From contig JACTVC010000037.1 of the NCBI GenBank assembly GCA_018417955.1, positions 124,001 through 188,000 on the forward strand: a stretch of DNA of 64,000 nucleotides. Reading direction: 5' to 3'. Position 1 is the stretch's first letter, and every line of letters starts with the position of its first letter. The DNA comes from Laccaria trichodermophora. Taxonomy: Eukaryota; Basidiomycota; Agaricomycetes; Agaricales; Hydnangiaceae. The notes below the pieces were generated by a model. That model saw only the letters and a program-made list of their open reading frames with translations, searched no databases and was not told the origin of the DNA. Of this stretch, positions 31,663 to 43,600 are shown piece by piece. A program made the position numbers and the translations under genes.

Positions 31663-33324
31663 GGCCATGGTGCCATGTCTGGAACCAAAAAGATGCCCGA
31701 TTTGGACATAATTCTCAAAGCGGTAGTGCCATCAGACCCTACTTTCCATTTCAGAATTTATGTCTACCGTCATCCACCTGCTAATGATACACCCAAAATG
31801 AGAAATTAGCTTCAACAGATTTGAGCACAACCTTTCTCTACAAAAACTACATGAAAATCTCAGATAAATTCTCTTCTATTACTGTACTAAATTTCAGAAT
31901 GTTTGACCCACATTTCACAAAGAAAATTTAAGATTATGGGTGTATCATTGAGGGGTGTGACTGTATTTGGCTATTTCCAAAAAACAGTCCATTTTGTATG
32001 CTCCACAGCTTTGCCAATTCTGCCTCACTTGCATCCAAATTATGTACAGTGGTAGATATGAGTTTGTACTACTTATTACAACTTGTTTTGTAAAAATCGG
32101 TCTGGTATTGAGCGATATATTGGCTAGTCAAAAGTGTATCAAATGGGGGTGGCGTATCATTAAGGGGTGGATGACTGTATATCCGGCTTATTGTGAACGA
32201 ATTAGGCATCTTTTACGTGTGACACCTTGCTTGAGTCACACGATTACTAATACTAATTCTGCATGCTCAACATGTATCTTGCCTGTTACTGCACCAATTT
32301 CTGTTGTTGAACATGCAAAGTAGATCTAAAAAATAGTTCATTGCAGAGGTACTCATATAGAGGAAGAGCACAAGGCAGGAAATGTCAGATCACAAACAAA
32401 AAATCAAATGGAAGAAACATCTGTATCTCTCCATGTCTGGTTCTCACCTACTCAGGATCCTAATTTTGAAGCTATGTCTCCCTGATTATCAGGAAAGGCC
32501 AATTGTAAGAATAATTTCTATAAAATTCATGAGCACCTTGAATTTTTTACCATAAATTAACTAAACAAAGTGGCAGAATGAATTGATAAAAGGAGAAAAA
32601 TCTAGCAGAGGATTCAACTATGCTGCAAAATTCTTGAACCATTTTTATACATTTATAATGAGAGCATGGGGAATCAACATCACTAACAGCCCTGGGGAAA
32701 GAAAGTTTGGAGAAAAGTAAATATGTCTGCACCCTCAAAAACAGGTATTGCATCAATTTCCTTGGCATCCATGTCCTCAGGCATGGTTATATATAACCTC
32801 CAAGTTTACACCCAGAGGAGCCTTCAGCAGAGACTTTCTCTTATTTCTTTTGGCCAAAATGCACAAGGTAAATTTTACAGTGAAAAGTACTACTAGGATT
32901 ATCCAGTTCTACTTCAAGAAAAAGGAGGTGCATGGTCTGCATTGATTCTGCAAGAGAGGATCAGATGTAAGCATGTGCAAGAAGAGGTGGAAGGGGAAAA
33001 TGTCAATTCTCATCCAATCTATTGGTTTGAGTTCCATCCATACTTTCTGGTGTTTATAAATTTCTAAGTGGTGGTGTGAGATTTTTGGTGCATAAAAATG
33101 TAAAGAGGAGAGTAAGAAGAAGTCAGAGCAAATATATTTTTGAGAAAAGAAATTGCAGCTTGTGGCAATTGAACTGGAGATCTCACCATACATTACCAGT
33201 TTCAATCAAATCTTTCCATTGAGCTAAGTCACTTTTTTAAATAAAATAATTTATGGTGGTCAAGTTATGGAGTTTTTGATTTTTGATTCTTTTTAAAATT
33301 GGTTCCAGACATGGCACCATGGCC
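31663..33324. mobile_element. DNA transposon, 1.66 kb, 26-bp inverted ends and 8-bp duplication
   Basis: Left end GGCCATGGTGCCATGTCTGG is the exact complement of the right end, the match extending 26 bp. Target duplications CGTAACGA lie at 31655-31662 and 33325-33332. The flanks rejoin into the 3' flank of DUF6533 copy 2 as seen at 45310-45400. No transposase frame is found, so it is non-autonomous; superfamily is unclear. The interior holds repeated TAATGATACRCC words (near 31783, 31940, 32150), possibly a nested MITE. Confidence 0.88.
33165..33240 (-). repeat. tRNA-like (possible SINE) remnant
   Basis: On the minus strand CTTAGCTCAATGGAAAGA matches a tRNA-type A box, followed 40 bp later by CAGTTCAATTGC, a weak B box. 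A cloverleaf does not close well, so it is not a functional tRNA. Confidence 0.35.
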
Positions 33325-33332
33325 CGTAACGA

Positions 33333-33903
33333 CGGGTTGTGGAGTAAGGTTTTGGCCGTATTGGCTCATGGCTTCGGTCGCGTAAGGATGCTCGAAGGAT
33401 GTTGATCAAGCAGGGTTACTACGACTCGAGATGATTCAAAAACAACCTGAGCATTAGAGCTTGCTGAATTTCAGAAGCGGATGGGCCTGCTGGGGCTTTC
33501 CATAATTGATTGAGGATGACCACAGTAAACGGGAAACGTTCGCATGAAACTGGCAAAATAACATCCTCTAACTGACGGAACAGAAACGGGTTGTTAGCGA
33601 GGAAACATCCAGACTCACGAAAAACTTCTGTAAGTGGAAGGAAGTAGTTTTATTGGCCAAGGGGAATGCGGCTCTCACTCGCGACGAAAGAACGAAAGCC
33701 TAGCGTTCATAATGATGTTGAAATCGCAGTCGGCTAGCCACAACTGTTCAGTGAACAACAGAAGTTCATTCAAGTTGACATCGGAACTGACTGGGAGTTT
33801 GGATTTCTCCACGTTACAATCTACAAAAACTTGACAAAAACGAACAAAAAATGAATCAAAAATGGGCTACGGTGGACGTCCCTGCAGATGTTTGTTTACT
33901 AGT
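33333..33903. other. Intergenic
   Basis: The first 100 bp are the displaced 3' flank of the segmental duplication. The rest shows no gene. Confidence 0.5.
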
Positions 33904-35074
33904 TCAGGACTTCCGATTCCAGCAAGATACCATGCTCTCCAACCCAGGAAACACGGGCGCAACAAAGGACGATAAAACGACGTAGCAACCATAACATCCT
34001 AGCCCGATCGCAACCAACGCACCAGCCGACCACACCAATAGGAAGACGCACAAAAAAATCCACATGAAAAAACCTGTTTCATCCGGTCCTACTAACCCGC
34101 CCTGCCAAATATTGAGCATATAGTACGACCACATCGTGGACCATGCAAATGGTGGGAATAGGGCCGCTGCATGAACAATGGTATGCAATGTTATCCTGAT
34201 CGCGGAAAAGACTGGGATGTATTCATTAATTTCGATCCTGCCCGTCAGCTCAAGGAAAGAGACACTTACGAAGGTCGCAGATCACTTGAACACGTGGCCC
34301 AGGGTTCTTGAATGGGGAAGTTGCCGTGGATGCCTTTTGGGGCCACTGGCTTCTCCAAGAATTTCCTTCTGTTACACCGAGAACTTCAGGTTCACCTTCA
34401 ATGGGCACTTGGTCATGTAAAGGAGTATACGATAGTCGCCAGGCGGCAAAGAGGGGCTCAATTTGTACCGTGTACCAAGGCCTTATCACCTGAGAGAAAT
34501 TCCGCGCGATAGGATCAACAACCAGCCTCACATATGGGGCTACAAAGTAACCCATTGAAGCCACAATCGCAAAGCATCCAATAATCCCGAAGATGAAAGC
34601 GATGGATGCCATGACTGTTGAAACACTAACAGTGACCGCGACGAATAGAGAATCGAACCATGTTAGTTGAACAGATGACTTCTCAGGCGGTGTTGGTGGA
34701 GGGGTGGAGGGCGTATCACGTTTGTCGAAGCCCAAGATGCCCCGAATTTCGGCAAACCATAAGAAGGCCCATCTTCCTGCCAGGACGAGCGCTACGAGGT
34801 GGCTAGCAACAATGAGGACGATCTTCAGAAAGGTGACGACTTGGTATCTAATATTAGTTTGAGCGGTTGAAACGAAAGGCGAGTGCTTACGGAATGGAAC
34901 AATTCCTTTCACAATCTCTGATAGCTTGTCACTGAATGCTTTTGAACTCCATGAAGCAGTCGAGCAGCTTGGTTTGACGTCAACGAGGTAAATTGCGTCC
35001 AAATCATCTGATTCGAGTTTTAAGGGCGAACCTGCTAGTTCTAAGTCGTTAAAGGGCTGGGTAGGAACGACCAT
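33904..35074 (-). CDS. Unknown multi-pass membrane protein
   Basis: Two exons join in frame: 35074-34270 and 34166-33904, 355 residues. Residues 1-75 are soluble. Hydrophobic segments are VTFLKIVLIVASHLVALVL, SVSTVMASIAFIFGIIGCFA and, in exon 2, FFMWIFLCVFLLVWSAGALV with GLGCYGCYVVLSSFVAPVF. There are likely five or six helices. The first upstream frame codon is GTG, so I chose the ATG at 35074. The acceptor giving CDLPALFPPFAW was chosen because it alone keeps frame. No family recognised. Confidence 0.6.
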
Positions 35075-35311
35075 TGAGCTGCAATTGGGAACTACGAGCA
35101 CTTAGAATGACAGGAGGAGCCTCAGAGGTAGCAAGGAAGGTGTGCAAGTTAACGTTGTGGTTGTGAGAAGTCCTGATGGTGTGTGTGACGTTGAGGCTCA
35201 GGCTGTGTTAAGAAAGATTATTATATGTAGATAAGATAAGAAAACATTGCACGAATTTCAAACGAATTTGAGGACTCGGAAGGAGGTTTACATTAACAGG
35301 TCTACTCTGAG

Positions 35312-35594
35312 TCAAAAAGCTTCTACTTTTCCGGCCAAAACCGCGCACACCTCATACTTCCCCCTCCCCTCCCCACCCCCCTTGACCGCCTTTGATGCCT
35401 TCTTACTCCTCCTCCGAGTCCTAGCCTTCTTCCCATATATGAATAATATGCATGGAGTCGGAGCAATAAGCGCGCTAATCATCGCCAGCAAAAAACCCAC
35501 CCACTGGAACTTCATGTTGTGGGACATCTGCGTAACGAACACGGGCACCAACGCGCCCACCTCTGCTTGTATCTACAGAAATTTATGTATTTGA
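35312..35594 (-). pseudogene. C-terminal fragment of an MFS transporter
   Basis: GALVPVFVTQMSHNMKFQWV, LLAMISALIAPTPCILFIYG and a basic tail (KKARTRRRSKKASK) look like the last two helices and tail of a fungal MFS drug-type carrier. A splice acceptor may lie just upstream near 35575, but the rest of the carrier is not found further up. It is probably a stranded fragment. Confidence 0.5.
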
Positions 35595-36642
35595 ATAGTT
35601 AGGGTTCTATGAAAGGGGGTAAAAGCCCATATGGATCAAACATCATGCATCATGAAAGACAACTCTCAAGTGTCAAAATGAAACCCAGCATCGGCGAACA
35701 AAAATGAACCCAAAAGATGAAAGAATGGAGGCGCCGGGAGGAGGATCCAGAAGGCGAACGTTTCAAATCCACAGAGCACGATTCATGATCATACTCACGA
35801 CTTGCCCATGCTCATCCTTGCTCTCGTCTCAGCGATCTACGCTGGGGTAAGCCTCTCCATATCCTCACGAGCCTTAGTATGTACCGTCATACGATGATCA
35901 AATAACGCAGGCCATACTGAATTCCGGGGAAAACAACCCGCGCCCTTCTTCGCAACAAGAGGGTCCAACGTCCTACACACGGGATCAGGGTTAGAACAGA
36001 CAAAACATTGAACGTAAAACTCACAAGCACATGCGACGCCGGAAACGCTCAGGTTAAACATGGAACAATAGAGGTATGTGATTGATCCCGAGGAGCTTGC
36101 GTTTGATCGGCGCAGCAGGAGGACTATGACTGCCTGAGATTTGCCTGAGATTTTTATGTTGCATTCCTCCACTTTAACGTTCGCGCGTTCGCCATGACGA
36201 CCTCTTCCACCTTCTTCACCTCCCCTTCCTCTGACCTCACTTCTCCACCTTCGCACGCCGCTTCTTCCAACTCATATACTCCACCCTCCATCTTAACAAA
36301 AGACGAAGGATGATGATGCGAAGTCGGCTATACTACAGCCGCGGATACTGAACCACTCCCGCCTCGCGTAGCAGCCCTCCTTGGCCCTTCAAGCTTCATC
36401 AACCACACACCCAGCCTCCTTAGCCTCATACTCCACCCGACTCCTCTTCACCCCCGAACTCGGTGATGGAGTGGGGAGTGGAGATTCTCCAGCATGATGG
36501 GGCTGTGTACGGGCTGATCGTCGTTCGGGTGATAGCAGTGAAGCGGGGTTGACTGATGCCCGGGGAAAGAGTCTACTAAGTGATAAAGGTGACGATGATC
36601 TTGAAGGGACGAAGAAGTGGGGTGCGAGGGTGATAGGTGAAG
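35595..36642. other. Region without a clear gene
   Basis: Several overlapping frames exist on both strands, none with domain or splice support. Confidence 0.4.
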
Positions 36643-38406
36643 TCACCGATGAGAAAGGGTACTCTCGCTTTGCGATATCATCGGGTGCTGGTGTACCAAT
36701 GACGGTCGATCCATCCCTACTACGGCATGGGGATGAAGGCTGCGGATCAGTAACCGAGTCCGCGATCTATGTAACAAACGCATATCAGTCATCACTCGCG
36801 TCGGAGGAACACAAGACCAACTCACAGCCTTCATCTTCCCCATCGCATCCTCCAACCTCTTCTCCGCCTGTAACCTCAATGTCTTCTGCTCATGCAAATC
36901 CTTAAACAGCGACCTCAAATTCAAATTCATCTACTTTGCATACTCGCTCCTCATACTCCCGACAAAATTATCAACGTAATCCATCGTCTCCACCTCCCCC
37001 TTCCGCTTCGCCAGCTCCTCCATAGTCTGCTCAATCGCATGCCGGACAATGTCAAGCTCCATCGCCAGACTATCCTTCTCCGCTCGGAGGTCAGAGAGCT
37101 CTTCCTGGTTCTTCGCGATCACCACCTTAGTTTTCGTCAACGCATTCTTGAGATTGCCATTATCCCCTAACATGATATCCATCCCCTTCCTAACCGCCTC
37201 CACAGGACTTTCTGCTCTTCCTTCACATACGCCAGATCACTTGACAGCTTGGGGTTGCGCTGTCTCTCCTCGTTCATAGCTCGAGCAAAGTCATCATGCA
37301 CCTTCACAGCGCAATGTTCCATATTCCTGCAGAGCATATTCCAGGCGCTTCCGTAAGCTATGCTGAAGGGAGATAGTGCATTGATGATAGCTTCCTTGAC
37401 CATGCGGTCAGCCGCTCTCTTTTCAGGAAACTGGCAGCCGGGCGATGATGTTCGGACAGGCTGAGGTGCTGGACAGGACTGTTTTGAACGAGGAGGAGCT
37501 TGTTGTGTAGGCCTGTGCTGTGGAGGAGGAGGGGGTGGAGGGAGCTGACCAAACTGTTGGGCGTGTTAAGGAGGAGGGTATGCGGCGCGCTGAGCAGGTG
37601 ATCGGGGTTGACCATGAGATACTTGCTTCGTTGGAGGAGGAGAGTGTTGCTGTTGGGGTTAAAAGCTTGGGCAGGGGCCACAGCCGGAGGAGATGGCGCA
37701 GTAGAACGTGCACGCTGCTCTAAGCGAGTGAAACCTGACGTGCTGGCCAGCAAAACATCTTGAGAGAAAGATGAACGACGGTGCGTTGTCTGTTGGGGAT
37801 TTTGTTGTGGATAGGGTGCAGGAGGGTAGGGGGAATATGACGAAGATTTTGAGGGCTGCTGCGCGGAAGAAGGAGCATGTTGTTCAGAGGGTGGAGGGTG
37901 CTGTGTAGATACTATGTGTCGTGATGACTGTTGTGATGGAAAAGCAGCAAGAAGAGATAGATTCGATGGCGAAGCTGCATACATGGAACGAGGAACACCT
38001 CCTGAAACTGATGGTGCAGCATGTTGACGTAAAGGAGCGCGTTCATGAAGATTGTCACTACTACGTGTTGCTTGTGAGGTCCGAGGAACGGGGTACTTTC
38101 TAAGCCCAGCCTGACTCTCAGAAACCACGGCATGCGGTTGATCAATAAGTAAGCGACTATTTGCCGACGACATGCTGCTCCAATATGCATCGCAGACCGC
38201 CTGACTCGACTGAAACCGTTGCGTCAGCGAAGTAAACTCCACATCGAGCAAAACCGAGAAAACGAAACTTGTTGGTCAAGGCCTGGAGAATATGACTCGG
38301 CGGTCCGCTTCTCTGAGATTGTGCGCAACTTGGCGTATCGCAGTTGTGAGGCAAACCAATTTACGTCTTCTTGACGTTGTACTGAGTCAAGAGTCAAATG
38401 TGCCAT
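36643..38406 (-). pseudogene. Decayed coiled-coil protein gene
   Basis: From MAHLTLDSVQRQEDVNWFAS (38406) the reading passes through a Ser/Gln/Pro-rich region (38251-37400), then ends in heptad-rich segments: DDFARAMNEERQRNPKLSSD, IAKNQEELSDLRAEKDSLAM, LFKDLHEQKTLRLQAEKRLE. These lie in three different frames (breaks near 37400 and 37200) and are separated by an in-frame TAG near 36931. Shifts do not coincide with good splice sites, so I call it a pseudogene. The intact form would be a disordered, coiled-coil scaffold-like protein. Confidence 0.55.
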
Positions 38407-39220
38407 GCGCTTGATGTATTGTTGGATTCGTGCAGAAGGTTTCAGGAAGGAGGAGCAAAGGTTGCAAGTTGAAAAACCAGATCGGTTTTATTAGCAACGC
38501 GGCGGGAGGAGTTGCCTGTAAATACCAGTTCTCCGTCGGTCAGAAACACTTGGATCTGGAAATTTCAGCAGTTCGTCGGTTGGTAGATTTGGCGGCACTT
38601 TTCGATCACCCACTTTTGCTTCAGTTTGCCCCCGCCCAATCAGCCTTCGAACAGTTTCCCCTGTCGTTTCGCAGAGGTTTATGGACTACCGTTGACGAGA
38701 AATATCTCGGATTTGGGATTTTCGGCAGTTCGTCGGTTCATAGATTTGGCAGCACTTTTCAATTACCCAATTTGCCCGCCCAATCAGCCTTTGAACGGTT
38801 TCCTCTCTCGTTCGCAGAGGTTTATGAACTACCGTTGACGAGATGAGGCGGAATGTCGAGCGGGATCAAATCGGGGGACCGATGCCCATTTGACGCTGTC
38901 GTAAGAGGCTAGCAGACCCCCTATTCCCAATGTAGAATGAATGGAATAGTCCACGTACGGCCATCCACGACCCCAAACATAAACTTCTCTATGTTTCTCA
39001 ACATCAGACCATTGAGACGCTAGTCGAGTTGGGAGGATGTGCAGGTAACTCCATATCATGTGATTTCGGATCCTTTGGTTGTCGAAACTTTAACTTGAAG
39101 AAAAACTTAAAGGGAAGGCCGCAGCCAGCGTCCGCAGCAGGTAAGTATGTTGCGCGTAATGAGAACCTTTGATCGTCTACATCCCCTTCGCTGATCAAAT
39201 TATCGTCCGAGTCACGGCGA
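38407..39220. other. Intergenic with a tandem duplication
   Basis: Apart from the two-copy repeat annotated at 38555-38843, nothing is recognised. Confidence 0.4.
38555..38843 (+). repeat. Two-copy tandem duplication of about 140 bp
   Basis: Copies at about 38555-38700 and 38706-38843 share GCAGTTCGTCGGTT, CCGCCCAATCAGCCTT and CTACCGTTGACGAGA. Divergence is around 15 percent. Confidence 0.85.
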
Positions 39221-40614
39221 CTATGGCTGCCTTTCCTTGCTTGGCGAGAGCGGAATGGGGCAAACGAGGAAGAAACCCATGATCATGGGGAAGGCGGTAC
39301 CCACTGAGAGGAGAAAGAGGAAGGACTCGGAAGGAAGGGGTGTTGCCTGCGTAGACAAAGTGCGAGATGGTGGAAAAGAGGAATGCGGAGGTGCCAAAGC
39401 CTGAAATGACAAGGCTGGGTGTGAAGGCTCGCTATGCATAACATTTCAGTTAGGAATACGGATTGATGGGGGTGATACGTACCATGCGATCAAGGAAGGG
39501 TTTGACTGTCGAGTTGACAGCGCTTGTGAGACCGCCGGCTCCATTCATGAAGCTAAACAGAACGAGGGTATACAGCCCTAACGTGGATAGAGACGCTGCG
39601 TCGTCGCGTATCCCCTCATCGTAGAGGTGTCGGATCCCAGAGTATCCCAAGGAGAAACATGAACCCACACGCCAAAAGAGGATTCAGCGCTAAATGGGGC
39701 CACTGGGGTCCAAGAGTGTCGCGTGCGTAAGTGCACTCACGAATGGCTGCTCCAGTCATGAAGCTAAACAGAACGAGGGTATACAGCCCTAACGTAGATC
39801 GAGACGCTGCGTCGTCGGGTATCCCCTCATCGTAGAGGTGTCAAATCCCAGAGTATCCCCCAAAGCGAATCATGAAGAACCCGCACGTCAAAAGAATGCG
39901 GGGTTGCCTGCGGTCGACGATTTGGCCCCAAATTGGGCCGCTGGCGTATACACCGACTGAATGGAATCAATGAGAGGCTAGAAAGGGAGAAAAAGTGGCA
40001 CTTACCGTTCCTGAACATATGCAGTTGGGTGTGCGTGATGCCGAATCGTGAGCCGAGCTGGGGAGTGTATGTATGCTGGATGAAATCATGTCAGTGACCC
40101 AATGTATGAGAAGAGAATCCCCGAATGAAATGAAATGAGTAGTCGCCGAAACCTTTCATGGGGCTCGGCTACGGTCAAACATCTAGGCCAAGTGAAAGCC
40201 AAATGAAGGAAGCACTCCGCTGTGCCCCCTCAGGCTTCAGGTCGTGTGCCGCCCAGAGCATCTCGCGTAAAAGCGCACGAACGACGTCGTGAAGCCAAAG
40301 CTTTTTCTCGAAGCCTAAAACACCTTGCCCACTACACCAGCCCAGCGCAAGCTCCTGCTTCCTTAAGGGGTCTGAGCCACTACCCACTCATCCTCACTTC
40401 AACAAACATCGTCGAAAAGACGTGCCCTAGATTTCTTACCTCCTCACCTGAATGAACCTGCCAGCGAAATCCGTTAGGTTCAATTACAGACGTCAATCTG
40501 ACACCAACTCACTTAGTTGGTTCCAGCGGCGAGAACGACGATGAGATTGGCGATTGAGGTCATGAGACGTGGAGTACTATAGAGCGCCGGGACTGCTGAA
40601 GGATTGCTAGGCAT
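39221..40614 (-). pseudogene. MFS transporter (MCH1/nodulin-like type) with internal duplication
   Basis: The reading begins MPSNPSAVPALYSTPRLMTS (40614), then ASGPIWGQIVDRRQPRILL, GLYTLVLFSFMNGAGGLTSA, and ends LSVGTAFPMIMGFFLVCP. These are the N-terminal helices of a fungal MFS carrier of the monocarboxylate/nodulin-like group. A segment of about 130 bp occurs twice (39544-39672 and 39760-39890), breaking the order of helices. The 39841-39843 copy has TGA where the other copy has CGA. It is truncated after roughly five helices. Confidence 0.7.
39544..39890. repeat. Internal direct repeat within the MFS pseudogene
   Basis: Copies 39544-39672 and 39760-39890 both contain GAAGCTAAACAGAACGAGGG and ATCCCCTCATCGTAGAGGTG. 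The copies differ mainly by C/T or G/A changes. Confidence 0.85.
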
Positions 40615-41020
40615 TGTAAACGCAAAGAGTGTAGTGGAAGGAGAGAGTAAAATATATTCTCGCGGCCCACATGGCAGGATTCCCACGTGGCATCGGTTAC
40701 GATTAGCAGATATAAGTAGTATGAGCTATGTATATGACCGTGTATGCTCCAGATCACTTGAAGCTCCTCAAATACTCATGTGAATCCAACCATCGCCTTC
40801 CCAAGCCACGGCGATACTCTCTCTCTCTTCCGCGATTGTCCAGAATACATCCAACGCACTAAAACACCATTCTCGCAAGGATACACAGTATGAAGTTGGC
40901 TGTGCCATGTTCTTCCGACTTCCTATACCCTCGCTTGCCATCCATTCTCTCATCTTCCAGAATCCGTGACATCGCCGATTTTAACGGACGAACAAGCATA
41001 CTATCCCTTGCAAAGCAATC

Positions 41021-41980
41021 TTGATGGAGGTTACGCACGGGAGCGTTACATTAAGGAAGATTGTGTTGGATCAGGCTAACAGAGCGAGGATGAAGGGGAC
41101 GTTGTTCGATAGAAGAGGCTGTTCAACTCACCTTCAAGTTCCCACTCCAACTTCCCTGCTCTCCCTCCATTCTTTCTACATCCGCGACGACTGGATATCC
41201 CTCGCAAAGCAAACCTCCCGACACCCGGGCCCAGCACCGATTCCTCTTCTTCCAACATGACCATGACCCCGCTATTCAAGCTCATCGTCATTCCTGAAAC
41301 ACGTACCGACCCCGTATACCGCGTCTTCAAGTTTCTCAATGCGAGAGTGACCCCTAGCTACATGGGCATGCTTCCCGATACGCTTTGGACCTTATATGAT
41401 CTTGGAGAAGGCGCGGTTTGGAAAGATATTTGGGAGGAGGGGGGGTGTAGCTATCGCTGGAGAGATTCAGCCTTAGCGTTCGCGGGAGTGTGGGGCGGGC
41501 TGGTGTTGGGGTGATGGGGCGCTTCCTGTACGTTCCTCCAGTTTTTTCTTTCGTTCTTCGGCGTAATGACTAACGACTCCCCAACAAGGCACCCAACTCA
41601 TCCGCCAGCGTATGTACAAAGAAGCCCAAAACCAATGACGCTCCTATGTACATCCAAGTCACTCGGGCGGGGAGTCGCGCTGAGAGTAGGTACGCTCGCG
41701 GGATGCTCTCCAATTACAAGGTCTTGTCTCAAAATCTTGCTCATCCACCTACAAATCCATTTTACTTGGGCATGGTCACGCAAAATCGATGAGAACATCG
41801 TGCTTCGCCGCCGAGGATTATGACGCAGGGGGATGCGCTAGCGTATATGGGGATCGGTGATGATGAGATTGTGGAGGTTACGCCTGGGAGAGGAAGATTG
41901 TGTTGGATCAGGCTAAGAGGGCGAGGATGAAAGGGGACGCTGTCCGATAGAAGAGGCTGTTCCCACCTTCAAGTTCCTTA
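41021..41980 (+). pseudogene. Possible TypA/BipA-like GTPase C-terminal fragments, duplicated
   Basis: Near 41805-41950 the plus strand reads MTQGDALAYMGIGDDEIVEVTP then IVLDQAKRARMKG, resembling the C-terminus of TypA/BipA translational GTPases (DDELVEVTP..IRLRK). The tail part also occurs at 41021-41110 (EVTHGSVTLRKIVLDQANRA). Between them is a hydrophobic frame (41257-41514; FKLIVIPETRTDPVYRVFKF) of unknown origin. Frames do not connect, so these are fragments. The family guess is moderate at best. Confidence 0.4.
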
Positions 41981-43600
41981 CTAATGGTTTCTTTCTTGAA
42001 ACTTTGATTTCCTTTTTTTCTTTGTTGGGAAAGAGGAAATTCCGTTGGCCAATATATAGTACGTCTTTCTACACCTTACACCTCGGACCCTTCTCATCAT
42101 TGTCTACTTCGCGAATTAAATATTTCCTTCTTTTTGCGCTGGTAGGCATGTAAGTTGTTGAGTTTTTTTTTTTTTCCAAAAGAACTGCTTTGGTGACCTC
42201 AACCCACTAATTAGCAGCATTATTTCCGTGGATGCAGGGGGAGAAGGAGGTGGGCGGTCAACCGGTCATGTCGTTCATTGAGTGCTTTGACCGTATTGAC
42301 TCGAATATAGCTTATAGAATACCCTGGAAAGTACCTTGCACATGACAACATATACTCCTATATCAAAGAAATCCCCTGAACATGCTGGCTCCTCTTCATT
42401 CCTGGCTGCCGAAGTGATGCGAGGTTTGTCTTGTCTTTTACATGATAATCGAACGGTTTCACCTGGCTCACGCTCAGAGCGCTTGCTGTTACAAAGCCGC
42501 AGTCCGGGTCAATACTCATTTATTCCAAACCTATCGAAAACTTGATTGTTCTTTTCGGTTGTGGGAGTCTTTGCTCTGCTATTTGTGGACGTTCACCTGG
42601 AGCGAAGGAGCTTTATATGTATTCGTGTGGTAACTACGTCTCACACGGGCCCCAAGCGGGCCCAGCCTCTATGCTTCCTGATTTCTCATTTGGAGCTTAT
42701 CAACTTAGAGTCATCGACCCTCCCCTGCAGCCACCAAGCGGCCACCTCAGAAGCGTCAGGTCTGAGGTGAGCTCGAGAAACTCGGTAACCGCCGGAAATC
42801 TAGCCTTGCCATCTTACCTCATCTTATATACAATCCAGACTGATCTGGAATTTTTTTCACTCACACAAAAAGGTCCCAAACATAAGCTGCAACACAAGAC
42901 ACCCCGCTGAAGTTCTACCTCCGTCTTCCCACCTCTAATTTGTATTGCTTTCCGGTTCATCTGTCAAGGAGCTGCTGACCCTGCACTCGAATCAAAACAA
43001 GGCTTGCCGCCTGGATTACAATTCTCTATTCAATCATTCCTGGACGGTGCGGCGAGGTGAACCGAAGCGGATGGGGTGCATGTCTCAGTCTCTTGTGCAC
43101 CTCAATCCTTTGGATGTACATGCAAGGTGAACGGGGGAATTCGGTGATCCCCGGTCATCAAATAAGATCGTTCGCGTTTTTTGGTGCACACGAGGGCTTT
43201 CGCTCTCCGCTTTGGCCCTTATTGCACACTCGCGCCGATTTCAGTCTTTACGTCTGCTGCCATGTCTTGAGTGGTCCTGAACCGGCATTGTATGGGCTCT
43301 CATTGCATCGGTTTTTGCCAAAGAAACTCAACCAAAGTGAGTCCACGTTTCCCCCTCCCCCAGTTCACCAGTCAAATTATGTAGAACTGACTTTTAAGGT
43401 CTAGGGGTGGTAACATAAAACCGAACATGACGGGATTGAGCCTGGGATTGGTATCTCGGCCCTTGATACACTGGCCGAGCTCTCCCACGGTTAAAGATAG
43501 GGGACAAGATGTTTACATTTTTGATTCAGGTACCAGTCGCCTGACAAGCTATATCAATGTCCATTCTTCTTTGCGCTCCCGGTTCCACATCACCTTGGAC
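41981..43600. other. Intergenic with duplicated upstream region of DUF6533 copy 3
   Basis: No gene seen. From about 42780 onward it is homologous to 29040-29918. Confidence 0.45.

Noticed and set aside
39221..40614. Functional MFS carrier
   Set aside because: Internal duplication, a TGA, and loss of the second half leave it non-functional.
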